A stretch of 10,155 nt of DNA. Origin: Chloroflexota bacterium (lineage in GTDB: Bacteria > Chloroflexota > Anaerolineae > UBA1429). The translations under genes and the position numbers were made by a program. Positions 1 to 5,340 of the stretch are shown here, one piece after another. Under the pieces are notes generated by a model. That model was not told where the DNA came from, did no database searches, and saw nothing but the letters and a program-made list of their open reading frames with translations. The DNA lies in NCBI GenBank assembly GCA_012513595.1, contig JAAZBY010000123.1, positions 1-10,155 on the forward strand. The letters are read 5' to 3'. Numbering within the stretch: the first letter of the stretch is position 1; each line of letters opens with the position of its first letter.

Positions 1-66
1 CGCACTCCAGGGGGCCGGCGTGGAGGCCTGGGACCGGGCCAGGTCCCCAATCCTGTCCGTCCTGTC
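1..66 (+). repeat. Dispersed GC-rich repeat, copy 1 (cut by window start), with 9-bp units
   Basis: This is the right-hand part of a repeat that recurs almost unchanged at 3268-3343 and 3423-3498. Bases 1-56 run from CGCACTCC through GGGACC/GGTCCC inverted arms (30-35 and 42-47) to the first 9-bp unit AATCCTGTC (49-57), followed by a degenerate second unit (58-66). A pyrimidine-rich tail leads into the ribosome binding site of the uvrA-like gene. The repeat therefore occupies the place where that gene's promoter would be expected, and no promoter is recognisable here. Confidence 0.85.
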
Positions 67-100
67 CTCTCCCTCTTCGCCCCATCGGGAGGCTGCCCGT

Positions 101-2695
101 ATGCACCCCACCATCACGGTGCGCAACGCGCACCTGCATAACCTCCGTCACGTCACCGTCGAGATACCCAGGGGCCGCCTCGTGGCCCTCACGGGGGTGT
201 CGGGGTCGGGCAAGTCCACGCTGGCCTTCGACATCCTCCACCAGGAGAGCCTCCGCCAGTACCTGGAGGCGCTCGGCCTGCTCTCCTGGGGGCTGAGCCG
301 GCCGCCGGTCGAGGCCATCAGCGGCCTGCCCCCGTCGGTCAGCGTGGGCCCATACGCCACGCCGCAGAACCCCCGCTCGACGGTCGGCACCGCCACCGAG
401 ATCAGCACCTACCTGCGCGTACTGTACGCGCGGCTGGGGCACCGCCCCTGCCCCGCCTGCGGAACAGACGTGCCCCCGCCCCTCCTCGGCCAACCCGCGG
501 AGGGCTGGCCGGACGCCGGCGCCGATGCGGCGGGCGACGGGCCGCTTGCCGCCGAGGCGGCGGCTGACGAGCCCCCCGCCGGCACCGTCCCCTGCCCCCA
601 CTGCGGCGCAGCCCTGGCCGAGCTGGGCATGGCCGACTTTTCCTTCAACAAGCCGGCCGGCGCCTGCCCCACCTGTACCGGGCTGGGCGTGGTGCGCCAG
701 GCCATCGTCGGCCGACTCATCGACGAGGCGAAGAGCATCCCCGCCGGCGCCGTGGCGGGCTGGCTTCCGTTCCACATCGCGCGGAACTGCCGCATCCTGG
801 AGAGCGCCGCCGCCCACTATGGCTTCCCGTTCGACCCCGCCCTGCCCGTGGCCGAGTACGCGCCGGCCGCCCGTGACCTGCTCCTTTACGGCACGGGGGA
901 TCCGCGCTTCCGGCGGCACTTTGCGGGCCTGCGGCCGCCGGCCAGCTCGGCCGAGGGGCGCTTTGAGGGGCTGGTCACCAATCTGGAGCGCCGCTACGCC
1001 GAGCATGCCGAGAACGCCGCCTACCGGCGCCGGCTGGATCGCCTCTTCACGGCACTCCCCTGCCCCGACTGTGCCGGCACGCGGCTGCGCCCCGAGAGCC
1101 GCGCGGTGACGGTGGCCGGGGAGCCGCTCCCGGCCCTCTCAGGCCTAGCGTTGACCGACCTGGCCGGCTGGCTGGCCGCCCTGCCGGATCGGCTCCCCGC
1201 CGACGAAGCGCGCGCCGCCGGCCCCATCCTCGCGGAGCTCGGCGAGCGCCTGGGCCGCGTGCTGCGCCTGGGGGTCGGCTACCTGGCGCTGGAGCGCTCG
1301 GCGCCGACGCTTTCGGCCGGGGAGGCCCACCGCCTGCGCCTGGCGACGCTGCTCGGCGCGACCCTGACGGGCGTGCTCTACGTCCTTGACGAGCCGACCA
1401 TCGGCCTGCACCAGCGCGATACCCAGCGCCTCATCGGTGTGCTGCGCGCCCTGCGCGACGCGGGCAACACCGTCCTGGTGGTAGAGCACGACCTGGAGCT
1501 GATCCGCGCGGCCGACCAGGTCATCGACCTGGGGCCCGGCGGCGGCGCTCAGGGCGGGCGCATCGTGGCCATCGGCACCCCGGCGGAGGTGGCCGGGGCG
1601 CCGGGTTCCATCACCGGCGCCTACCTGGCCGGTGCGGCGCGCGCGGCGCTGCCGGTTACCCGGCGGGCGCCGGGGCCGGCCGCACTGACGATCCACGGGG
1701 CGCGGGCGCACAACCTCAGGAACCTGACCGTGCGCATCCCGCTGGGGCTGCTGGTGGCGGTGACGGGCGTCTCGGGGGCGGGCAAGTCGGCCTTGGTGGG
1801 CGACGTGCTGGGCCTGGCCGCCCGCGAGCGGCTAGAGGGCGGAGCGGAGCCCCCCGGCGCGCACGACGCCATCAGCGGCTGGGAGCACCTCGACCGCGTG
1901 ATCTGCATCGACCAGCGGGCAATCGGGCGGGTGCCGCGCTCGAACGTGGCCACCTATGCGGAGGCGTTCACCCCCATCCGCGGGGCCTTTGCCGCCACGC
2001 CCGAGGCCCAGGCCGCCGGCCTCACGGCGCGGCACTTTTCGTTCAACGTGCCGGGCGGGCGCTGCGAGCGCTGCGAGGGCAGTGGCACGCTGGCCATCCC
2101 GATGCACTTTTTGCCCGACGTGGAGGTGCGCTGCCCGGCCTGCCACGGCCGGCGCTTTCAGGCGCGGACGTTGGCCATCGCCTACCGCGGGCACGACATC
2201 GCCGAGGTGCTGGAGATGACCGTGGCGGAGGCGCTGGAGGAGTTCGCCGGGGTCGGCGCCGCGGCGGCGCGCCTGGGGCTGCTGGCCGACGTGGGGTTGG
2301 GCTACCTGCGCCTGGGGCAGCCGGCCACGACCCTCTCCGGCGGGGAGGCCCAGCGGGTCAAGTTGGCCCGTGAGCTGGGCCGGCGGGGTGCGGGGCGTAC
2401 GCTCTACCTCCTGGATGAGCCGACCACCGGCCTGCACCCGGCCGACACGGCCCGGCTGGTAGAGGTCCTGCTGCGGCTGGTGGCCGCGGGGCACAGCGTC
2501 GTCGTGGTCGAGCACAACCTGGACGTGATCGCGGCGGCGGACTGGGTCATCGACCTGGGCCCGGAGGGGGGCGAGGGGGGCGGGCGCCTGGTGGCCGAGG
2601 GCCCGCCGGAGGAGGTGGCCCGCGCGGCGGGCTCGCACACCGGCCGCTACCTGCGCGCGGCGCTGGGGATGGGGGGAGAAGAGAGACAGGATTGA
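101..2695 (+). CDS. uvrA: UvrA-family ABC ATPase lacking the UvrB-binding domain (UvrA2/DrrC-like)
   Basis: An 864-residue cytoplasmic DNA-binding ATPase of the UvrA family. The N-terminal half has Walker A at 32-39 (GVSGSGKS), a variant ABC signature LSAGEAHR at 404-411 and Walker B VLDEPTIGLH at 428-437. The C-terminal half has Walker A at 556-563 (GVSGAGKS), the canonical LSGGEAQR at 745-752 and Walker B LLDEPTTGLH at 770-779. Zinc-ligand cysteines are visible at 165/168/189/192 and 655/658/678/681, with further CxxC pairs at 117/120 and 321/324. In E. coli UvrA roughly 130 residues separate the pair equivalent to C117/C120 from the first zinc module; here there are about 45, low-complexity and Ala/Pro/Gly-rich, so the UvrB-binding domain is missing. 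Family knowledge places such forms among UvrA2 paralogues linked to DNA-damage or intercalator tolerance; the role here is inferred. The ATG at 101 is chosen because GGGAGG (87-92) precedes it by 8 nt and the protein then begins like other UvrAs. The last three codons and the TGA lie in a 9-bp repeat array. Confidence 0.92.
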   Translation: MHPTITVRNAHLHNLRHVTVEIPRGRLVALTGVSGSGKSTLAFDILHQESLRQYLEALGLLSWGLSRPPVEAISGLPPSVSVGPYATPQNPRSTVGTATEISTYLRVLYARLGHRPCPACGTDVPPPLLGQPAEGWPDAGADAAGDGPLAAEAAADEPPAGTVPCPHCGAALAELGMADFSFNKPAGACPTCTGLGVVRQAIVGRLIDEAKSIPAGAVAGWLPFHIARNCRILESAAAHYGFPFDPALPVAEYAPAARDLLLYGTGDPRFRRHFAGLRPPASSAEGRFEGLVTNLERRYAEHAENAAYRRRLDRLFTALPCPDCAGTRLRPESRAVTVAGEPLPALSGLALTDLAGWLAALPDRLPADEARAAGPILAELGERLGRVLRLGVGYLALERSAPTLSAGEAHRLRLATLLGATLTGVLYVLDEPTIGLHQRDTQRLIGVLRALRDAGNTVLVVEHDLELIRAADQVIDLGPGGGAQGGRIVAIGTPAEVAGAPGSITGAYLAGAARAALPVTRRAPGPAALTIHGARAHNLRNLTVRIPLGLLVAVTGVSGAGKSALVGDVLGLAARERLEGGAEPPGAHDAISGWEHLDRVICIDQRAIGRVPRSNVATYAEAFTPIRGAFAATPEAQAAGLTARHFSFNVPGGRCERCEGSGTLAIPMHFLPDVEVRCPACHGRRFQARTLAIAYRGHDIAEVLEMTVAEALEEFAGVGAAAARLGLLADVGLGYLRLGQPATTLSGGEAQRVKLARELGRRGAGRTLYLLDEPTTGLHPADTARLVEVLLRLVAAGHSVVVVEHNLDVIAAADWVIDLGPEGGEGGGRLVAEGPPEEVARAAGSHTGRYLRAALGMGGEERQD

Positions 2696-2711
2696 CAGGA
2701 TTGACAGGACT
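2685..2711 (-). repeat. 9-bp tandem array, three units, overlapping the uvrA-like stop codon
   Basis: Three units GACAGGATT, GACAGGATT and GACAGGACT (2685-2693, 2694-2702, 2703-2711). They are the reverse complement of the AATCCTGTC units upstream of the gene, so the uvrA-like gene is bracketed by the same 9-mer in inverted orientation. The TGA stop (2693-2695) spans the junction of the first two units. Confidence 0.85.
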
Positions 2712-2754
2712 GGAGGATAGCTCTGGAGGGGCGCCCGGGGCCATCGCCAGGGGC

Positions 2755-2949
2755 TAGGGGCGCCGCCCGAGGGGCCGCGGCAGGCCTCGCGCCTTGTCGT
2801 CCCGAGCAGAGTCTTCGAGCCGCCGGTCCTCCGGCTGGGACCTCGTCTTGGCCTTGCTCTGCGCAAAGCTAGGCAAAGACGAGATTCCGGCCGGCGGACC
2901 GGCTGCTCCGCGGACTCCGCTCGGAATGACAACGGTAGGGGCGCCGTCC
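2755..2949. repeat. Direct repeat of 14 bp flanking the palindromic element
   Basis: TAGGGGCGCCG followed by CCC (2755-2768) and by TCC (2936-2949) occur on either side of the 139-bp palindrome, 13 of 14 positions matching. The left copy is 26 bp from the element and the right copy only 4 bp, so this is not a clean target-site duplication, but it may mark the outer edges of a larger repeated unit. Confidence 0.45.
2794..2932. repeat. 139-bp near-complete palindrome (MITE-like foldback element)
   Basis: The outer arms 2794-2811 and 2915-2932 match at 15 of 18 positions when one is reverse-complemented (TTGTCGTCCCGAGCAGAG against TTGTCATTCCGAGCGGAG). Inner arms continue through CCTCGTCTT and AAGACGAG to the centre at 2862/2863, where GTCTTGGCCTTGCTCTGC meets its imperfect complement (15 of 18). 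The whole element can thus fold into one long imperfect hairpin with almost no loop. It has no coding capacity. I recall similar sequences beginning TTGTCATTCCGAGC as dispersed intergenic repeats in several bacterial phyla, but cannot check this here. Confidence 0.8.
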
Positions 2950-3042
2950 TACGCCAGGCCCGCCGGCCGGCCGATGCGGAGTCGCCACGTGCGCAGGGCC
3001 GCACACCGGCAGGCATGAAGACGGGCCGCGCGCGGGCCGATA

Positions 3043-3072
3043 TGGAGTGCGGCGCCCCAGCGCCGCTCTTGC
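3043..3072 (-). repeat. GGAGTGCGGC hairpin repeat, inverted copy
   Basis: TGGAGTGCGGC followed by a GCGGCGC/GCGCCGC stem (3049-3055 and 3060-3066, loop CCCA). It resembles the reverse complement of the GCGGCAGC-AA-GCTGCCGC hairpin plus ACTCCA found at 3253-3276 and 3408-3431. It is therefore probably a diverged, oppositely oriented member of the same hairpin family. Confidence 0.6.
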
Positions 3073-3079
3073 GCGGTAA

Positions 3080-3139
3080 GACCGCGAAGCCGCGCGGCAG
3101 ACCGCGAAGCCGCGCGGCTGACCGCGAAGCCGCGCGGCT
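3080..3139 (+). repeat. 20-bp tandem repeat, three copies
   Basis: Three adjacent units of GACCGCGAAGCCGCGCGGCW (3080-3099, 3100-3119, 3120-3139), identical except for the last base. A truncated start (GACC) follows at 3140. Each unit contains the perfect palindrome GCCGCGCGGC. There are no spacers between units, so this is not a CRISPR array. Confidence 0.9.
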
Positions 3140-3205
3140 GACCTCTAGGCCGGCGCGGAGCCTCGCCGTCGGCCGGCGGTGGACCGCAGGATGGCCTCGG
3201 GTTTG

Positions 3206-3360
3206 CCGGTCGGGGCAAGCCCCTCTGCCTGCAGGGCGGCGGGCTGGCCAAAGCGGCAGCAAGCTGCCGCACTCCAGAGCGGCCGGCGTGGACGCCTGGG
3301 ACCGGGCCAGGTCCCCAATCCTGTGAATCCTGTGAATCCTGTCCTCTTGCTCATCTCTCC
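3206..3360 (+). repeat. 155-bp direct repeat, unit A
   Basis: First copy of a tandem duplication with unit B (3361-3515). Landmarks in order are: a GGGGC-AA-GCCCC hairpin (3212-3223), a GCGGCAGC-AA-GCTGCCGC hairpin (3253-3270), the block shared with copy 1 at the window start (3268-3324), three 9-bp units (3317-3343, AATCCTGTG twice then AATCCTGTC) and a pyrimidine tail. Every landmark sits at the same offset in unit B, so the copies differ by substitutions with no net length change. Confidence 0.88.
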
Positions 3361-3515
3361 CCGGTCGGGGCAAGCCCCTCTGCCTGCGCGGCGGGAGGCC
3401 AGGAAGAGCGGCAGCAAGCTGCCGCACTCCAGAGGGGCCGGCGTGGAGGCCTGGGACCGGGCCAGGTCCCCAATCCTGTGAATCCTGTCAATCCTGTCTT
3501 CTTCCTCTTCCTCTT
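3361..3515 (+). repeat. 155-bp direct repeat, unit B
   Basis: Second copy of the tandem duplication. GGGGC-AA-GCCCC lies at 3367-3378, GCGGCAGC-AA-GCTGCCGC at 3408-3425, the shared block at 3423-3479, and three 9-bp units at 3472-3498 (AATCCTGTG, then AATCCTGTC twice). A CTTCTTCCTCTTCC-type pyrimidine tail follows. It ends just before the hairpin downstream of the UxaC-like gene. Confidence 0.88.
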
Positions 3516-3534
3516 CTCCTTGCTCCTCACAAGC

Positions 3535-3567
3535 AGAGGGCCGGCCCCGCGGGGGGGCCGGCCCTCT
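3535..3567 (-). terminator. Strong GC hairpin downstream of the UxaC-like gene
   Basis: A perfect 14-bp stem (arms 3535-3548 and 3554-3567, AGAGGGCCGGCCCC and its complement) with a 5-nt loop lies 25 bp beyond the stop codon of the minus-strand gene at 3593. No good U-run follows in the minus direction, so it may act as a 3'-end stabilising hairpin or a factor-assisted terminator rather than a textbook intrinsic terminator. Confidence 0.6.
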
Positions 3568-3592
3568 GACCTTTCTGACACACGCGCCCGGG

Positions 3593-4903
3593 CTACAGGC
3601 CCGGAATGCCGATGATCTCCGCCGGGTTCTTGACCAGCATCTTTTCCGCCAGGATCATGGCGTCGTCCAGGGTGAACGGCTCCATGTTCGGGTGGATCAG
3701 GCTGCGCTCCATGCGGTTGGCCAGCGCCTTGGCCAGCTCGAACTTGTACATGCGGAACTTGGGCAGCACGAACTCCAAGTAGTACGCGTCCGAAAAGTAG
3801 CCGATGATCTTGTTCTGCGGCACGGCGTTGATGCGCCGCTCCACCTCGCGGGCGATGTCCGTCGGCTGGTTCGAGTACCACCAGTGCCCGGAGGGGAACA
3901 CGTTGTGGCGAATCCACGACGCGGCGGTCAGCTCCAGCCCCGACGTGTCGGCCAGGACGGCGGTGGGGAACTTGACGTCGACATACTTGTTCAGGATGTG
4001 CTCGTACCCGGCCATCGAGTTCACCGAGTCGAACAGGTCCTGCCCGGCCGGCACGCCGTGCTCGTAGACGTCCCGGTTGACGCCGATCATCAGGTGGAAG
4101 GGACGGTCGAACTTGAGGCAGGCGTCGCACATTCGGTCCATGGCGTAGGCGCCCCACAGCTCGCGCTCGCAGCAGTCGAGCGGGGTACCGGCGATGGCCT
4201 TGTCCAGCACGCGCTGGGCGTCCTCGACGGCCACCTCGTAGGTCTTAAAGTTGGACGGGATCGACATGGCCGCGTAGCCCATGCCGTGCGAGGTGAACTT
4301 GACGAAGGTCTTGTCGATGGCGGCCACAAAGTCCGCCGTGGTGCGGATGGGCCGGCCCAGGAACGTGCCCATCGCCTCGCGCTCCTCGGGACGGTCGATC
4401 CAGAGGATGAACGGCTCGGTGCGCAGGCAGGGCGAGTAGAACGACGCGTCGAGGCCCTCGAGGTCGTCGTAGAACTGGTTGGTGAGGAACACGCGCACGA
4501 TATTGGACTTCTGGATCATCTCCTGGCGCCACTCGGGGCGGCCCATGATCTTGACCGAGCGGTCAAAGATCGCGCGCCAGTTCTCGACGCGCCACTCCGA
4601 GGGGGCGATGCCGAGGTACTCCCGCGAGATGGTCATCAGCCAGTCGTACTGGACGGTGTTGTGGATAAAGGGCAGCTTGCGCATCACCTGCTGGGTCAGC
4701 TCTTCGGGCTTGCCGAAAGGAAAGACCCCGCCCTGGAACTCGGCCGAGTTGGTGAGCTCGGTGTAATAGTGGTAGGAGAGGATATCGCCGATGGAGGCGG
4801 CGGTGCCGGTCTTCCACTCCACGTGGGTGTGGATATCGACGATGGGCAGGGCATTGATGCGACGGTACAGTTCAGCGGTCAGTGCGTTGGACATCTTGGT
4901 CAT
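3593..4903 (-). CDS. Uronate isomerase (UxaC)-superfamily protein, divergent
   Basis: A 436-residue predicted metal-dependent TIM-barrel protein. Visible family marks are the N-terminal HxH in IVDIHTHVEW (H25, H27), PFHLMIGV at 268-275 aligning with the L-H-I-G strand of UxaC, HWWYSNQPTDI at 340-350 aligning with its WWF-N segment, and IIGYFSDAYYLEF at 366-378 aligning with its TDSRS segment, giving D372 as the likely third metal ligand. Classical UxaC interconverts glucuronate/fructuronate and galacturonate/tagaturonate and is about 470 residues. This one is shorter, has Met at 272 where I expect the family His, and has no uronate genes beside it, so its substrate is open; a decarboxylase or hydrolase of the same superfamily is possible. 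Two starts are plausible: ATG at 4903 (3 nt after AAAGGA) and ATG at 4894 (12 nt after it). The upstream TTG at 4927 lacks a ribosome site. It is a lone gene with its own promoter. Confidence 0.75.
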   Translation of the reverse strand: MTKMSNALTAELYRRINALPIVDIHTHVEWKTGTAASIGDILSYHYYTELTNSAEFQGGVFPFGKPEELTQQVMRKLPFIHNTVQYDWLMTISREYLGIAPSEWRVENWRAIFDRSVKIMGRPEWRQEMIQKSNIVRVFLTNQFYDDLEGLDASFYSPCLRTEPFILWIDRPEEREAMGTFLGRPIRTTADFVAAIDKTFVKFTSHGMGYAAMSIPSNFKTYEVAVEDAQRVLDKAIAGTPLDCCERELWGAYAMDRMCDACLKFDRPFHLMIGVNRDVYEHGVPAGQDLFDSVNSMAGYEHILNKYVDVKFPTAVLADTSGLELTAASWIRHNVFPSGHWWYSNQPTDIAREVERRINAVPQNKIIGYFSDAYYLEFVLPKFRMYKFELAKALANRMERSLIHPNMEPFTLDDAMILAEKMLVKNPAEIIGIPGL

Positions 4904-4948
4904 GCATCCTTTCTTTAGGAACCGCAACGCGGGTGCGTGGTTGGGGAC

Positions 4949-4977
4949 ATTATGCAGGGATCGCCGCCCTGAGGCAA
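4949..4977 (-). promoter_or_regulatory. Promoter of the UxaC-like gene
   Basis: Read on the minus strand: -35 TTGCCT (4977-4972), a 17-nt spacer and -10 CATAAT (4954-4949). This predicts a start near 4942 and a leader of about 40 nt. The 17-nt spacer is itself bounded by an inverted repeat, CAGGG at one end and CCCTG at the other, which could be an operator. Confidence 0.6.
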
Positions 4978-5008
4978 GCGCGGGGGGCGGCCGACCGGGG
5001 GTGGGAGG

Positions 5009-5046
5009 GGATTCACAGGATTCACAGGATTCACAGGATTGACAGG
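5009..5046 (-). repeat. 9-bp tandem array, four units
   Basis: Units GGATTCACA (5009-5017, 5018-5026, 5027-5035) and GGATTGACA (5036-5044), plus a trailing GG. They are the reverse complement of the AATCCTGTG/AATCCTGTC units elsewhere in the window. The array faces the oppositely oriented array at 5122-5202. Confidence 0.9.
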
Positions 5047-5121
5047 ACTTTGGGAATGGGCGGACCTGCTCTTGTGTGTGTAGGGTGTCTGATCCTGGCC
5101 AAGCCTCTGCCGCTCTCAGTC

Positions 5122-5202
5122 ATCCTACCCATCCTCCCAATCCTGCCCGGCCCTGTCAATCCTCCCAATCCTGTCAATCCTGTCAATCCTGTCAATCCTG
5201 AC
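5122..5202 (+). repeat. 9-bp array, degenerate then exact units
   Basis: It begins with degenerate units (ATCCTACCC, ATCCTCCCA, ATCCTGCCC). It then has AATCCTCCC (5158-5166), three exact AATCCTGTC units (5167-5175, 5176-5184, 5185-5193) and AATCCTGAC (5194-5202). With the array at 5009-5046 it makes an inverted pair that could form a long stem around a loop of roughly 80-110 nt. Confidence 0.88.
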
Positions 5203-5274
5203 TTTCCTGCAAGTCCCGTCTCCATTCGGCCGCCCGGGCGTGGCGGGGGCTGGCTGTCTCGCCTCGGGGGGTTG

Positions 5275-5283
5275 TGCTATACT
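5275..5283 (+). promoter_or_regulatory. Extended -10 promoter of the CapA-like lipoprotein gene
   Basis: TGC at 5275-5277 directly precedes TATACT at 5278-5283, a good extended -10 element. No convincing -35 lies 16-18 nt upstream, which extended -10 promoters tolerate. The predicted start near 5290 leaves a leader of about 50 nt. The same TGC-TATACT motif precedes ftsY. Confidence 0.65.
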
Positions 5284-5340
5284 GGTGGGCGCCTTGCGGG
5301 CCCATTCGGGGGCCACCCATCAGCGCAGAGGAAGAGGCAC

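Larger units (their letters stand above)
2933..3205. other. Gene-free, GC-rich repeat region
   Basis: Stretches here are open in several frames only because GC-rich sequence has few stop codons. Their translations are Arg/Ala/Pro-rich, match no family I know, and change frame over the repeats. Apart from the repeats listed separately (hairpin 3043-3072, 20-bp array 3080-3139) I see no gene, RNA or promoter. Confidence 0.6.
4978..5260. other. Intergenic spacer with no gene
   Basis: This region lies between the divergent UxaC-like and CapA-like genes. Apart from the two 9-bp arrays listed separately, bases 5046-5121 form a nondescript loop region. The plus-strand frame of the CapA-like gene stays open through here and would translate to NPVNPV-type repeats, but it has no credible start or ribosome site. 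Confidence 0.6.

Noticed and set aside
3080..3139. CRISPR array
   Set aside because: The 20-bp units are directly adjacent with no unique spacers, and there are no cas genes.
1832..3427. Long minus-strand open frame (531 codons) across the end of the uvrA-like gene and the repeat region
   Set aside because: It is antisense to a clear coding gene, runs through repeats, and encodes an Arg/Ala/Pro/Gly-rich sequence without any family resemblance; it is open only because of high GC.
2686..3592. Insertion sequence or decayed transposase
   Set aside because: No transposase-like protein fragment or catalytic motif appears in any frame; only non-coding repeats are present.
3692..4918. Plus-strand open frame (408 codons) opposite the UxaC-like gene
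   Set aside because: It is a mirror frame of a recognisable protein gene; its translation is low-complexity Val/Gly/His/Asp-rich.
5009..5046. Replication origin or plasmid iterons: GGATTCACA shares 6 of 9 positions with the DnaA box TTATCCACA
   Set aside because: The same 9-mers recur in several unrelated spacers in both orientations, there is no AT-rich unwinding region, and no dnaA or rep gene is nearby.
4882..5340. N-terminal extension of the CapA-like protein by 153 residues
   Set aside because: It would translate the 9-bp arrays and place the lipobox signal peptide in the middle of the protein, and it begins inside the UxaC-like gene on the other strand. The ATG at 5341 with its promoter and ribosome site is far better.
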